A DNA stretch of 64,000 nucleotides from Nevskiaceae bacterium (GCA_004297005.1 SCVA01000015.1:1-64000); one strand, 5' to 3'. Positions 16,931 to 25,804 are shown, counted from the first letter of the stretch. Numbers and translations are program-made. Notes: a model not told the origin generated them from the letters alone.

Positions 16931-19918
16931 TCAGCCACTCGGCTGGCGGGTGGCCAGCCAGGCGCAGACCTCCTGGTAAGCGGCGAGGGTCTGCTGTATC
17001 GCCAGTTTCACAGCGTCGCCGCTGCCATGCCTGGCCTGCTGCTCTAGCTCAGCCAGGCGCTCCGAAAGCTCCTTCGCGCCAGCGAAACGGGCCGAGCCCT
17101 TCAGCTTGTGCGCCAGCGCCAGCAGTTGCGCCGGCTGCCCGTCCCGCCAGCTCGCTTCCAGTTGCGCGAACAACGGCGTGTTGATGCGCTGAAAGTCCTG
17201 CAACACCAGGTCCAGCATTTCCGCGTCGTCGCCATGGATCTCGCGCAGCGCGTTCATGTCCACCGGCGGGGCGGCCTCCGGGACCCGCACCGGAATCCAG
17301 CGCTCCAGTCGTGCCGCGAGATGATCGAGCGTCGCCGGCTTGATCAGGAAATCGTCCATGCCCACCGCCCGGCATTGCTCGACCTCGCCGGAAAGCGCGT
17401 CGGCGGTGAGCGCGATGATCGGCAACCGACCCCGGCGCTGTCCGGCCGCTTCCTGGGCTCGGATCTCCCGGGCCAGTTGCAGGCCGTCCATCTCCGGCAT
17501 GTGCAGATCGGTCAGCAGGGCCGCGAAATCACGCAGGGCGGACAGCGCCAGAGCCTGGCGGCCATCCTCGGCCAACTCGGCGACATAGCCCAGGCGCTTG
17601 AGCTGCGCACCGATCACCAGTCGATTGGTCGGATGGTCCTCGGCCACCAGAATCAGCCTGCCCTGCCGTTCCGCCTCCGCCGGGCTCAGCACCGCCGCCC
17701 GGGCGCGCGCCTGCGCCGAAGGGGAAGGCGGCGGCGCCCGCCCCGCGCGACCGCTCATCTCCGCCAACCAGTACAACAGGGTGGCAGCGCGTACCGGGCG
17801 GTCGAGGCTGCGGAAGGCGGCGGCCGGGTCGCCCTGACGGCGGAGGTGGATGGCTTCGCGGCTGGAGTCCTCCTCCAGGTGGTAATCCACGGCCTCGTTC
17901 GCGCCCGCGGCGACCAGTCTGGCACCGGCGCTGGATAGATAGCGGCGCAGGCTCTCGGCCTCGTCGCTGTCGCGCAGGTCGACCGCCACCGCGATATCAG
18001 CCAGCAGATCCGCCGGCCAGAGTGGCGGCGCGGCCGGCTCCACTACCGCCAAGTCCAGCTCGACCCAGAATTCACTGCCCGCGCCAGGAGTGCTGTCGAC
18101 ACCAATCTGCCCCTCCATGCGCTCGACCAGGGCCTTGCAGATGGAGAGTCCCAACCCAGTTCCGCCATAGCGCCGCGTGGTGGAAATTTCTCCCTGCTCG
18201 AACGGCCGGAACAGCTTCCGCTGCACCTCCGGAGACATGCCGATGCCGGTGTCGGCAACGCTGAAGCGCACTCGGGTCGCGCCGGCATTGGCCGCCGCCG
18301 CCGAGGGCGCGGGATCGGCACGCACCAGCACCCGGCCACTCGCGGTGAACTTGATGGCGTTGCTGCACAGGTTGAACAGGATCTGACGCAGCCGCACCGG
18401 GTCGCTCAGCACCACGCTCGGCAGCGCGGGATCGACAAACACCACCAGCCGCAGACCCTTGTCGTAGGCCGCGGAGGTGAAGGTCAGCATGCAGCCCTCC
18501 ACCAGCTCGCGCAGGGGCACGGGCAGTTGCTCGATGCGGATCTGCCCGGCCTCGATCTTGGAGAAGTCCAGCACGTCGTCGAGTACCGCCAGCAGGGTCG
18601 TGGCGGAGTCGCGGATCACCCGCACCCGCTCGTGCTGCTCGGGGCTCAGTTCGGAGAGCTGGAGCAGCTCCAGCAGCCCCAGGATGCCGTTCATGGGCGT
18701 GCGAATCTCATGGCTCATCACGGCCAGAAAGCGCGACTTGGCCTCGCTCGCCGCCTCGGCGCCCATCAGCCGCTCCAGCTTGTCGCCGAGCTCCAGTGCG
18801 ATCATGTTGAGGCCGTCAATCTCGTCGCTCCAGCCCAGGGTGCGCTTGGCCGAGAGCAGCAGCTCGCGGGCTTCCAGAAAGCGTTGCTCGGCCAGCATGG
18901 GCAGGGCCGCATTGACTCGATGCAGTCGCCGGAGGGACGGGGTCAGCAGCAGGAACACGATCGCGATGGAAACTCCGAGACCGAACACCGCCACCGACTC
19001 GAAGCGCCACACGTCGTGGCGTATGCGGGCCGCCACGGCGGTGTTGTCCTTGATGAACAGGGACTCTGCGGCGCCGTCGACCACATGGATCGGCAAGGGC
19101 CGGATCGCCAGTTCCAGCAGCCGTTCTGAATCGTGCCGTTCAACCAGGTCCTGCGTGGCTGAATCCGGGGTCTTTTCGCCCCACAGGCGCAGCACCGGCA
19201 GCAGCGTGGCGGCGTTCGTCACCGCCATCAGACGACGCCCCCAGAAGTGGGTCTCTGTTTTCCCGCTCGGGGGCAGGCCGGACCGAACCAGCAGCGCGAC
19301 GTCGGCGTCGGTCAGTTGTTTGAACTGCAATAGGGTGCTCGCCAGGGGGCGCGCGACCCCGACGATCACCTCGTCGCCCGCCCGATCAAAAGTCGGCACG
19401 AAGACCTGCTGCAGGCACTGTTGCTCGCAATACAGGAACTGCTGCGGCCGGTTCTCGCGCACGACCGCTCGCAGGGCCGCGTTCCGAGCGGCGGTGACGG
19501 CGGCGCTAACGGGTGCGGCCTCACGGCCATCGGCCATCAGCTCGGACCAGTTCCAGGCCGCCAGCCTGACGCCGGAGCGGTCGAAGTACTCGACCGCGCT
19601 GAGGTCCGCCAGCAGATCCACGGCCAGGGCTTCGCTGGCCTGTGCGCCACCGAGCTCCTCCCGACTCACCGCGGCGGCGATCTGCGCCGCCAGGCGCTCC
19701 TGCTCGCGCACCGTCTGTTCGATCAGGGCAAGCAGCACCGCCTGGTAGGTGCCGATCTCCGCGCGGATCTGGCGCTCGCTCTGCTCGATCAGATTGCTGT
19801 AGCCGAGATAGCCCAGAAAGCCGTGCACCCCGCCCAGGAGCAGACCCAGCACCAGCAGCAACTTCCAGCGCAATGACAGCCGGCGGCGAGTCGGGGTGCC
19901 AGACAGCCAGTGGGGCAT
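16931..19918 (-). CDS. hybrid sensor histidine kinase with receiver and HPt domains
   Basis: A 995-residue inner-membrane kinase. An N-terminal membrane segment (about 16-38) and a second one (about 308-328) bracket a periplasmic sensor region of about 270 residues that I cannot assign to a named fold. HisKA follows, with H403 in AVMSHEIRTPMNG, then HATPase with NAIKFT, DTGIGM and GTGLGLSI. A receiver at about 750-870 has D804 in LTDLHMPEMDG, and a C-terminal HPt domain has H937 in LAHKLKGSARFAG. This is a complete intramolecular phosphorelay of BarA/EvgS type. A short degenerate receiver-like segment may lie at about 645-730. It starts 11 bases after the porin-like gene in the same operon. 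The upstream binding-protein-like and barrel genes may feed or tune its periplasmic sensor. Confidence 0.93.
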   Translation of the reverse strand: MPHWLSGTPTRRRLSLRWKLLLVLGLLLGGVHGFLGYLGYSNLIEQSERQIRAEIGTYQAVLLALIEQTVREQERLAAQIAAAVSREELGGAQASEALAVDLLADLSAVEYFDRSGVRLAAWNWSELMADGREAAPVSAAVTAARNAALRAVVRENRPQQFLYCEQQCLQQVFVPTFDRAGDEVIVGVARPLASTLLQFKQLTDADVALLVRSGLPPSGKTETHFWGRRLMAVTNAATLLPVLRLWGEKTPDSATQDLVERHDSERLLELAIRPLPIHVVDGAAESLFIKDNTAVAARIRHDVWRFESVAVFGLGVSIAIVFLLLTPSLRRLHRVNAALPMLAEQRFLEARELLLSAKRTLGWSDEIDGLNMIALELGDKLERLMGAEAASEAKSRFLAVMSHEIRTPMNGILGLLELLQLSELSPEQHERVRVIRDSATTLLAVLDDVLDFSKIEAGQIRIEQLPVPLRELVEGCMLTFTSAAYDKGLRLVVFVDPALPSVVLSDPVRLRQILFNLCSNAIKFTASGRVLVRADPAPSAAAANAGATRVRFSVADTGIGMSPEVQRKLFRPFEQGEISTTRRYGGTGLGLSICKALVERMEGQIGVDSTPGAGSEFWVELDLAVVEPAAPPLWPADLLADIAVAVDLRDSDEAESLRRYLSSAGARLVAAGANEAVDYHLEEDSSREAIHLRRQGDPAAAFRSLDRPVRAATLLYWLAEMSGRAGRAPPPSPSAQARARAAVLSPAEAERQGRLILVAEDHPTNRLVIGAQLKRLGYVAELAEDGRQALALSALRDFAALLTDLHMPEMDGLQLAREIRAQEAAGQRRGRLPIIALTADALSGEVEQCRAVGMDDFLIKPATLDHLAARLERWIPVRVPEAAPPVDMNALREIHGDDAEMLDLVLQDFQRINTPLFAQLEASWRDGQPAQLLALAHKLKGSARFAGAKELSERLAELEQQARHGSGDAVKLAIQQTLAAYQEVCAWLATRQPSG

Positions 19919-19929
19919 GGCTTGGGTGC

Positions 19930-21147
19930 TTAAAACCGGTACGAGCCCATCAACAGGAGCATCGACCAGTGCGGATCGAGCGCCTTGTTCTCGTTATCTA
20001 GCTGGGACACGCTGTAGGTACCGTCGATCCAGTGGTATTCCGCCCAGAAACCCCAGTGCTCATCGGGCCGCCAGTTGATCCCGGCGCTCAGGTCATGGGC
20101 ATAGCAACCGTGCTTGTCCTGCGGCTGGCCGGTGGAGGTGGCGCAGTCGCTGCCATTTCGATCACCACGATCCAGGAAGCCGGCGTCGTAGCGGGCGCTG
20201 AGGGTCCAGCGCGGGTTGAGGAAGTAGTCGCCCTGCAGGTAGTAGCCGTCGCTGAGAAAATCCAGATACGTCGGAAAGCCGAAGGTTTGCAGGCTGCCGG
20301 CGAAGGCCGTGAGGCCGTACTCCGCCGTCAGGCTATAACGCTCGCCGTTGTAGCGGCCGGACAGCATGTACAGATCGAAGTCGAAGTCGAAGTCGGTCGG
20401 CACTCCGGGGTCAGGCCGGAAGTCCAGACGCCCGTGGATATACGACAGGGCGGCGGTCCAGCGCCCATTGCCCCAGTCGTCCTGCAGCCGGGCACTGCGA
20501 AACTCCCGCATCGACACCGCACCCTGATCGGCGAGCTCGCCGGACAGACGTTCCTCCTCGGCGCTACCCAGGTCATGATCGGGAGCGTAGGTGGTCACCA
20601 GAGACAGGTAGTGCCCGCCCAGATTCAGTCCGCCGTAGGCCTGTACCCCGTCTGAGGAGAACAGCAAGGTGCGCGCGCCTTGGCCTTCGAAGTACACCGA
20701 CAGTGGCAGGAGAATGCCCGGGCGGGCAAACACCACGTCGCGGGTGTCGTTGAACAGCCCGTAGGCGTTCTTCACGCGCCCGGCGCGCAAACCGAGCTCG
20801 CCGGACTCGCCGGTGAGCAAGCGGTAGTCGGCAAACGCGAAGTCCAGGCGCGGGCCACCGTCGTCGGTGGGTCCCGCGTCGCGCAGCAGCACCTGGGCCG
20901 AAACCGACAGCTCCGACCACAGTTTCAGCCGGCCATTGAGTCCCGCCTCGTAGTACTCGAAGCTGCCGGCGGTGCTATCACCATAAAAATCGTTGCCCTC
21001 GCTGAGGATGAAGCCCTGCGAGAGGAAGCCGTGCATCTGGTACTCAAGCGCCCAAGCCGGGCGACCGAGACTGGCGGCGGCCAGCCAGAACAAGCCCGAA
21101 AGCAAGCGCCACCGATCATTTCGCCGTCGCCTATCAGGGGTGTGCAT
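19930..21147 (-). CDS. outer-membrane porin-like beta-barrel protein
   Basis: A 405-residue exported protein. It begins with a basic stretch and hydrophobic signal (LLSGLFWLAAASLGRPAWA), followed by YQMHGFLSQGFI, a typical first strand of a porin-like barrel. The rest is rich in alternating aromatic and polar strands, and the last residues are LMGSYRF, the terminal Phe expected for Bam-dependent insertion. The ATG at 21147 overlaps the upstream gene's end by 14 bases; an in-frame ATG at 21183 is possible but would overlap more and gives a poorer signal. It is cotranscribed with a phosphate-binding-like protein and a hybrid kinase. Its substrate is unknown. Confidence 0.82.
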   Translation of the reverse strand: MHTPDRRRRNDRWRLLSGLFWLAAASLGRPAWALEYQMHGFLSQGFILSEGNDFYGDSTAGSFEYYEAGLNGRLKLWSELSVSAQVLLRDAGPTDDGGPRLDFAFADYRLLTGESGELGLRAGRVKNAYGLFNDTRDVVFARPGILLPLSVYFEGQGARTLLFSSDGVQAYGGLNLGGHYLSLVTTYAPDHDLGSAEEERLSGELADQGAVSMREFRSARLQDDWGNGRWTAALSYIHGRLDFRPDPGVPTDFDFDFDLYMLSGRYNGERYSLTAEYGLTAFAGSLQTFGFPTYLDFLSDGYYLQGDYFLNPRWTLSARYDAGFLDRGDRNGSDCATSTGQPQDKHGCYAHDLSAGINWRPDEHWGFWAEYHWIDGTYSVSQLDNENKALDPHWSMLLLMGSYRF

Positions 21148-21616
21148 GCTCGCTCTCCTTGCGATCATCGGCAGCCAGGACATAGGAATAAAGCTGTGAA
21201 CGCGGGCCGGCCGAGAGGTAGCCGACCGCGCCCTTGGAACTCATCACTTTCTGTCGCATTTCCTCCTCGCTATGCACTACCTCGGGTGCTAGCCCAGTGC
21301 CGGTGAACACCAGGCGGTCCCAGGCCCTGCGCAGGATGTAGGGATAGGTGCCCAGCTTCTCGCGCGCGAATCGGTCGTGCACCTCGCTGCTTTCCGGCAA
21401 CACGTAGACCCTGATGGGCGTACCGTCCGGCCACTGGCGGACACGCATCAGGTAGATCGCCTGCAGCGTCGCGCGGCTGAGCGCCGGTTCGCCACGATCC
21501 GGGCTGGTGATTACCGCGACGCTGTCCTCGGCCCACGCCGGCCCGGCACAGAGCAGCACCCATAGCAAGGCGCTGTACACCGATATAAGCAGTCGCTTGG
21601 CGAACTTCCGGTGCAC
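21134..21616 (-). CDS. periplasmic PstS-like (PBP-like domain) protein
   Basis: A 160-residue exported protein: signal peptide ends near AGPAWA (about residue 29). The mature part resembles one lobe of the phosphate-binding PBP-like family: VAVITSPDRGEPALSRATL, IYLMRVRQWPDGTPI, and near the end SSKGAVGYLSAG, which matches the GAIGY segment of PstS-type proteins. At about 130 mature residues it is half the length of a full binding protein, so it is probably not a classical transporter subunit. No ABC permease or ATPase is nearby. It heads an operon with a porin-like barrel and a hybrid kinase, and a sensor-accessory role is the best inference. Confidence 0.8.
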   Translation of the reverse strand: MHRKFAKRLLISVYSALLWVLLCAGPAWAEDSVAVITSPDRGEPALSRATLQAIYLMRVRQWPDGTPIRVYVLPESSEVHDRFAREKLGTYPYILRRAWDRLVFTGTGLAPEVVHSEEEMRQKVMSSKGAVGYLSAGPRSQLYSYVLAADDRKESEHAHP

Positions 21617-21674
21617 CAGGATTCCCCTCCCCCAGTTCCAGACAGAATTATGTTGTTCTCAACCCAACGCCTGA

Positions 21675-21692
21675 AGTCAGATTACGCTGACT
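21675..21692. promoter_or_regulatory. 18-bp palindrome in a divergent promoter region
   Basis: AGTCAG (21675-21680) and CTGACT (21687-21692) are perfect inverted arms around a 6-base spacer. They sit between the divergent PBP-like (-) and MHYT (+) genes, about 60 bases from the first and 100 from the second. It is a candidate operator for one or both; no regulator can be named. Confidence 0.4.
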
Positions 21693-21782
21693 GAAGCCGC
21701 CCGTGTTGTCGATATGGGTTTCTTCAGCTTGGGCGACGGGGAGCCTAGTATTCCAAGACATTCCAAGACCAAGCATGCGCGT

Positions 21783-21788
21783 GGAGAG
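21783..21788 (+). promoter_or_regulatory. ribosome binding site that fixes a GTG start
   Basis: GGAGAG ends 6 bases before the GTG at 21795. The in-frame ATG at 21714 has no such site, and the extra 27 residues it would add do not look like part of the MHYT domain. Confidence 0.7.
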
Positions 21789-21794
21789 CTTACG

Positions 21795-22547
21795 GTGACT
21801 GCCAGCTACGACATCGACCTGGTTCTGCTGTCGGTACTGATCGCAGTGCTGGCTTCATACACAGCGCTGGCACTGGCTGGGCATGTGGTCGGCATCCACG
21901 GCAGCGCCACCTGGAAATGGCTGCTGGGCGGCGCCTTCGCCATGGGTAGCGGCATCTGGTCGATGCATTTCATCGGCATGCTGGCCTACAGCCTGCCGAT
22001 CCGCATGGCCTACGATCCGGTGCTCACCGCGCTGTCACTGCTGTGGGCTGTGCTCAGCTCCGGCTTCGCGCTGACCGTGGTCTGTCGCCTGGCGATTATC
22101 AGCCCCGAGGAAGTGGACCCGCCGATACTGGTCGCCGGCGGCGTCATCATGGGCGCCGGCATCTGCGCCATGCATTACACCGGCATGGCGGCGATGCGCA
22201 TGCGCCCCAGCATCGACTACCAGCCCGCCCTGTTCGCCGCCTCGATGCTGATTGCGGTCAGTGCCTCGGTGGTGGCGCTGCATCTCGCCTTCACGCTGCG
22301 CACCCAAACCAGCGGTCGCGGCACGCTGCTGCGGATGGCGGCCGCCCTGGTCATGGGTCTGGCGATCAGCGGCATGCACTACACCGGCATGGCCGCCGCC
22401 AACATCGCGCCCGGCGCGATCTGCGGGGTAGGGGCCGGTTTCGATCTCGAGGGAGAGGACCTCGGCTACGCCATCGCCGGCCTCATGCTGGCCCTGCTGA
22501 GCGGCACCATCTACCTGACGCTGCGCCGCTCCGCCGCCCGTCGCTAA
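21795..22547 (+). CDS. MHYT-domain integral membrane sensor
   Basis: A 250-residue protein of about seven membrane helices made of the MHYT repeat: the motifs M-H-[FY]-[IT]-G-M appear three times (MHFIGMLAY, MHYTGMAAMRM, MHYTGMAAANI), the pattern proposed for metal-dependent sensing of a diatomic gas in this family. The protein begins MTASYDIDLVLLSVLIAVLA, the usual start of an MHYT domain. No GGDEF, EAL or kinase domain is attached, unlike YkoW or CoxC-type proteins, so it stands alone and presumably signals through a partner. Its stop shares CTAA with the stop of the convergent secretin gene. Confidence 0.9.
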   Translation: MTASYDIDLVLLSVLIAVLASYTALALAGHVVGIHGSATWKWLLGGAFAMGSGIWSMHFIGMLAYSLPIRMAYDPVLTALSLLWAVLSSGFALTVVCRLAIISPEEVDPPILVAGGVIMGAGICAMHYTGMAAMRMRPSIDYQPALFAASMLIAVSASVVALHLAFTLRTQTSGRGTLLRMAAALVMGLAISGMHYTGMAAANIAPGAICGVGAGFDLEGEDLGYAIAGLMLALLSGTIYLTLRRSAARR

Positions 22548-24238
22548 CGGCGGGCCAGCATCAGGCTCTCGTCGATGGCCTCGCGCTGCCGCGCGGCGTT
22601 GCGCGGCAGGCGCAGCGGCAGATCGCCTGCCTCCGGCTGGCGCAGCCAGCGCGAGCGCTGCAGGCGCTCGATGATCGCCGGCAGATCGGAGCGCGGTTCG
22701 ATGCGCTGATTCCACAGCGCCAGCAACTGCTGCACGCTGCGCTCGCGCTGCTCCGGGCGATCCGGCGTGGAGAAGCTCAGCGGCAGGCTGGGGGTGACCA
22801 GGATCAGCAGCGACTCCTGCCGCCGCGCATCGGTGCTGCGGCGGGTGAGCCAGTTGGCGACCGGCACCTCGCCCACGCCGGGAACCTTCGAGAAGGATTT
22901 GTCCGACACCTGTTCGGACAGAGCGCTCAGCACCAGGGTCTGGCCAAACTCCACCTCGGCGGTGGCCGACACCGATTGCCGGAAGGTGGTCAGCGAGTTG
23001 TCGAAGGTGCCGATCTGCTCCTGCGACAGGAAGGAACGCTGGGCATCGAGCTGGAAGCTCACCTTGCGCGCGCTGATCTGCTCCGGCGTCACCTTCAACT
23101 GCACGCCGACATCGATCGGCTGCAACTGCCCGAGGTTGACGCCACTGACCTCGACATTGAGCGTGCGGCCGGCGAAGAACTGCGACTCGCGGCCGAGATG
23201 GGCGGTGATCGAAGGCCGCGCCACCACGCTGTAGTACTGGCCGGAGTCGTTGAACAGATTGAGGCTGTAGTCGAGTTGCGGCGTGGAGATCTGCGAGGTG
23301 ATGGTGCGGGTGCTCTCACGGCCGATGCTGCCGATGGTCTGCACCAGGGTGTTGCTGTAGCCGTAGAGCACCCGCAGGCCGTCGAACAGGTTGATGCCGC
23401 GATTGGCCTGGTCGAGCACCGAGTTGAGCAGGATGGTGACCTCGATCACCACCTGGTTCAGCGGCCCCTCGTCGTCGGCGGGCGGCACCTCGACCGACCC
23501 CGCCGGTTCGCCTTCAGCACTGACATAAAACTCGCCGGCCGCCGCGTCAGCAGCCAGCACCGCCGGTACCGCGCGCAGGAACTCCGCTACCCGCCGCTGG
23601 ACATGCCGTGCGCCGGCCGCCTCGCCGCCGGCGGCCGGCAGGCTTTGCGCCAGGCTCGTCGCCTCGGCGTCGCCGGCCGCGGCCAACGCGAAGGCGCCCA
23701 GGCGCAGCACCTCGGGTTGGTCGGGCGCCAGTTGCCGGCCGCGGCTGGCGGCCAGCTCCAGCAAGGGCAGGTCGCGCCGGTAATAGGAGGCCACACCCAG
23801 GCCGTAGAACGCCTCCCAGCGCTGCGGCTGATCCAGCGCCGCCTCGGCGAAGCGGCCCTGGGCCTGGCGGTGATTGCCGCGCTCCAGCTCCAGAAAGCCC
23901 AGGTGCAGCAGCGCCCAGTAGTGCCCGGGCGCAAAGCGCTCGGCGTTGGCATAGCCCACCGCCGCGAGTTCCAGGCGGGCACGGTCGCTCTGCTCGGCGA
24001 TGGCCTCTTCGGTAAACGCGTGCAGGAACTGCAACTGGCCATTGCGCAGGTCCTGTTGCAGCAGCCGCGCCAGCGGCGCCTGCGCCGCCTGCCAGCGGCC
24101 GGCGGTGAGCGCCTGTTCGGCCAGGCTCCAGTCGGAAGGCGGCGGAGTGCTCCGCACCGCGCTGCTGGCGCAGCCGGCCAGCAAGGCGGCGGCGAGCAGA
24201 GTGCTGGTGCGGCCAGAGAGGCGCAGGCTGGGGGTCAT
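22544..24238 (-). CDS. secretin-domain lipoprotein with TPR-like N-terminal region
   Basis: A 564-residue protein with a lipoprotein signal (LLAAALLAGCASS, lipobox Cys near residue 23). Residues about 30-230 are Ala/Leu-rich helical repeats of TPR type. From about 300 onward it is a type II/III secretion secretin: NQVVIEVTILLNSV, then the barrel region with EVEFGQTLVLSALSEQ and the closing PGVGEVPVANWLTRR and ESLLILVTPSL, which match the GspD/PilQ/MshL C-terminal signature. It lacks a long series of N1-N3 domains. No secretion ATPase, platform or pseudopilin gene is in the window, so it is an orphan secretin. It is the last gene of an operon of exported proteins, which it may help to move across the outer membrane. 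The ATG at 24238 is chosen because it starts the lipoprotein signal. Confidence 0.87.
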   Translation of the reverse strand: MTPSLRLSGRTSTLLAAALLAGCASSAVRSTPPPSDWSLAEQALTAGRWQAAQAPLARLLQQDLRNGQLQFLHAFTEEAIAEQSDRARLELAAVGYANAERFAPGHYWALLHLGFLELERGNHRQAQGRFAEAALDQPQRWEAFYGLGVASYYRRDLPLLELAASRGRQLAPDQPEVLRLGAFALAAAGDAEATSLAQSLPAAGGEAAGARHVQRRVAEFLRAVPAVLAADAAAGEFYVSAEGEPAGSVEVPPADDEGPLNQVVIEVTILLNSVLDQANRGINLFDGLRVLYGYSNTLVQTIGSIGRESTRTITSQISTPQLDYSLNLFNDSGQYYSVVARPSITAHLGRESQFFAGRTLNVEVSGVNLGQLQPIDVGVQLKVTPEQISARKVSFQLDAQRSFLSQEQIGTFDNSLTTFRQSVSATAEVEFGQTLVLSALSEQVSDKSFSKVPGVGEVPVANWLTRRSTDARRQESLLILVTPSLPLSFSTPDRPEQRERSVQQLLALWNQRIEPRSDLPAIIERLQRSRWLRQPEAGDLPLRLPRNAARQREAIDESLMLARR

Positions 24239-24252
24239 GGCGCGGCTCCGGC

Positions 24253-24768
24253 TCAGTTGCAGCGGTACAGGCTGGGCCGGCCGAGGCGGTCCCAGAAACC
24301 GGCGCGGCGCGCGCTGCCCGCGCAGCAGTAGCTGCGGTCGTTGCGATGCACGCCGGCATTGCGGCGGGCGCAGTAGTCGGCGCGCACCACGTCCCCGGTG
24401 GTGTTCTCCCGGTTGCCGTCGACGACGCGCGTCCATTGATAGCCCCAGAAGGCGCGGTGCACCGCGCGGTCCCACTCGGTCGTGCAATAGCGCTGGTCGT
24501 CGTCCAAGGGCGAGCCGCTGCACATCACGCCACCGGGTCGGTCAACGCAGCAGGGATCGTGGGTCATGCTGCCGCCACTGACCTGGCAGGCGAGGTTGGG
24601 ATTGAAGGGAATCGGCAGGCAGAAGGCGATGCCGGCCAGCTCGCCGTCGCGGAAGCCGCCGCATTGCTGGCCAGCAGCGCCAAAGCAGTAGTCGCCAGCC
24701 CGGGCGGCACTCAGGGGAGCCAGCGCCGTGAGCCAGGTCGCCAGCAGGAGAAGAATGAGTTTTTTCAT
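24253..24768 (-). CDS. secreted cysteine-rich protein (paralogue of the protein at 25266-25751)
   Basis: A 171-residue protein of unknown function. MKKLILLLLATWLTALAPL is a clear signal sequence. The mature part has about twelve Cys, including a CC pair in HDPCC and another in SYCCAG, so it should be disulfide-bonded outside the cytoplasm. It shares the framework GS-x2-HD-x-CC, C-x-G, R-x-C-x2-EW-x2-A, G-x2-WTR, D-x3-CCA and a final RC with the other Cys-rich protein two genes upstream, so the two are paralogues. The HD-x-CC pattern is slightly reminiscent of the phospholipase A2 active-site helix, but the rest does not support that enzyme. It starts 23 bases after the previous gene and ends 14 bases before the secretin. 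Confidence 0.78.
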   Translation of the reverse strand: MKKLILLLLATWLTALAPLSAARAGDYCFGAAGQQCGGFRDGELAGIAFCLPIPFNPNLACQVSGGSMTHDPCCVDRPGGVMCSGSPLDDDQRYCTTEWDRAVHRAFWGYQWTRVVDGNRENTTGDVVRADYCARRNAGVHRNDRSYCCAGSARRAGFWDRLGRPSLYRCN

Positions 24769-24791
24769 GATCGTGCTCCGGAAATTGGGAC

Positions 24792-25223
24792 TTATTTCTT
24801 CACTCGCCGGACGATGGAACCGTCGGCGGCTTGCAGGCTGTCGGGGTCCAGCCACTTGATCTGCTGACTCTCGCTGGCATCCGCCTTGTCGGCCTCCGGC
24901 TCCTTCAGCGCCCGCTCGACCTTGAGCGTGAAGCCGCTCTTGTCGGCGGCGGTCACCGCATAGCGGCCGGCGCCGGTGAACTTGGCGGGCTGGAAGCCGC
25001 CGCTGCGCAGCGAGGTCAGGTAGCTGCCGTCGGCGCGGAATTCGAGGATCAGCGTCTCGGCGACGCCGGTTTCCTTGTCGGTTTCGGTACTGCTCCAGCG
25101 ACCGAGCAACTGCTGGCCAGTCTCCTTGGGGGTCTGGGCGGCGGCAGGGCCGCAGAGCACCAGCCCGGCCAGCAGCAGCGTGGTGATGGCCTGTCGGCAG
25201 GCCGGGATCGTGGTCTGTTTCAT
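24792..25223 (-). CDS. small exported beta-rich protein, lipocalin-like length, function unknown
   Basis: A 143-residue protein with a signal peptide ending near LCGPAAAQT. The mature part opens with GQQLLGRWSSTETD and has alternating strands (TLILEFRADGSYLTSL, GAGRYAVTAADKSGFTLKVE), the GxW beginning and barrel-like spacing seen in small lipocalin-like or DUF-type periplasmic proteins. I do not recognise a specific family. It sits between the two Cys-rich paralogues in a five-gene operon whose products all carry export signals, so it is probably part of the same envelope or secretion function. It has only one or two Cys, unlike its neighbours. Confidence 0.75.
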   Translation of the reverse strand: MKQTTIPACRQAITTLLLAGLVLCGPAAAQTPKETGQQLLGRWSSTETDKETGVAETLILEFRADGSYLTSLRSGGFQPAKFTGAGRYAVTAADKSGFTLKVERALKEPEADKADASESQQIKWLDPDSLQAADGSIVRRVKK

Positions 25224-25265
25224 GTCATGGACTCCTGAAATGGATTGGAAAAAAGTGATGCGGAT

Positions 25266-25751
25266 TCATCGACAGCGCAGCTTGTTGACGCCCTGCTGGT
25301 CCCGCTCGGCCAGGGCGACTGCGGCGCGGGCGCAGCACCAGCGCTCGTCGCCCGCCGCGACCACGGTTCCGGACGGCGCGCAGACCTCGGCGAATCCCTG
25401 CCCGGTGCTTCGCCCGCTCGCTCCGGGCCGGAAGCGGCGCGTCCAGTACAGGCCGTTGGTCAAACGCTCCTGCGCCTTGCCCCACTCGTAAGCGCAGTGG
25501 CGCGCATCCCCCGAGCGGCCACCGCAGCCGCGCCCGGCGGGATGCTGTTGGCAACACAGGTCGTGCTCGATGCTGCCGGCGCTGACGATGCACTCCAGCC
25601 CGGAGCTACCGGCCGAGCGCTGGCAGTGGGTCAGTCCTTCGAACGGCGAGCAGTCCCCGGCCGCTAGTCCGGGGCAACCGGAGCCGGCCGCGGCCCACAG
25701 CCAGGCCGGCATCAGCAGCAGGCAGAGACCCAGTCGCAGATGGCCCGGCAT
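25266..25751 (-). CDS. secreted cysteine-rich protein (paralogue of the protein at 24253-24768)
   Basis: A 161-residue protein with an N-terminal signal (LGLCLLLMPAWLWAAAGSG). The mature part carries about fourteen Cys. It repeats the framework of the downstream paralogue: GSIEHDLCC, GCGGRSGDARHCAYEW, NGLYWTRR, then D-E-RWCCARAA and a terminal LRCR. Outside these anchors the two proteins are strongly diverged, so the duplication is old. No enzyme family is recognised. It lies 53 bases downstream of the low-complexity secreted protein gene and 42 bases upstream of the small beta protein gene. Confidence 0.78.
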   Translation of the reverse strand: MPGHLRLGLCLLLMPAWLWAAAGSGCPGLAAGDCSPFEGLTHCQRSAGSSGLECIVSAGSIEHDLCCQQHPAGRGCGGRSGDARHCAYEWGKAQERLTNGLYWTRRFRPGASGRSTGQGFAEVCAPSGTVVAAGDERWCCARAAVALAERDQQGVNKLRCR

Positions 25752-25804
25752 GGAGGCGCTCAGTCGTCGTGGCGGGGAATGGTCAGTGCCCTCAGGCGCT
25801 CGGA

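Noticed and set aside
24253-24768. Secreted phospholipase A2 assignment from the HD-x-CC pattern
   Set aside because: The calcium loop and the rest of the active-site helix are not recognisable; the paralogue does not support it either.
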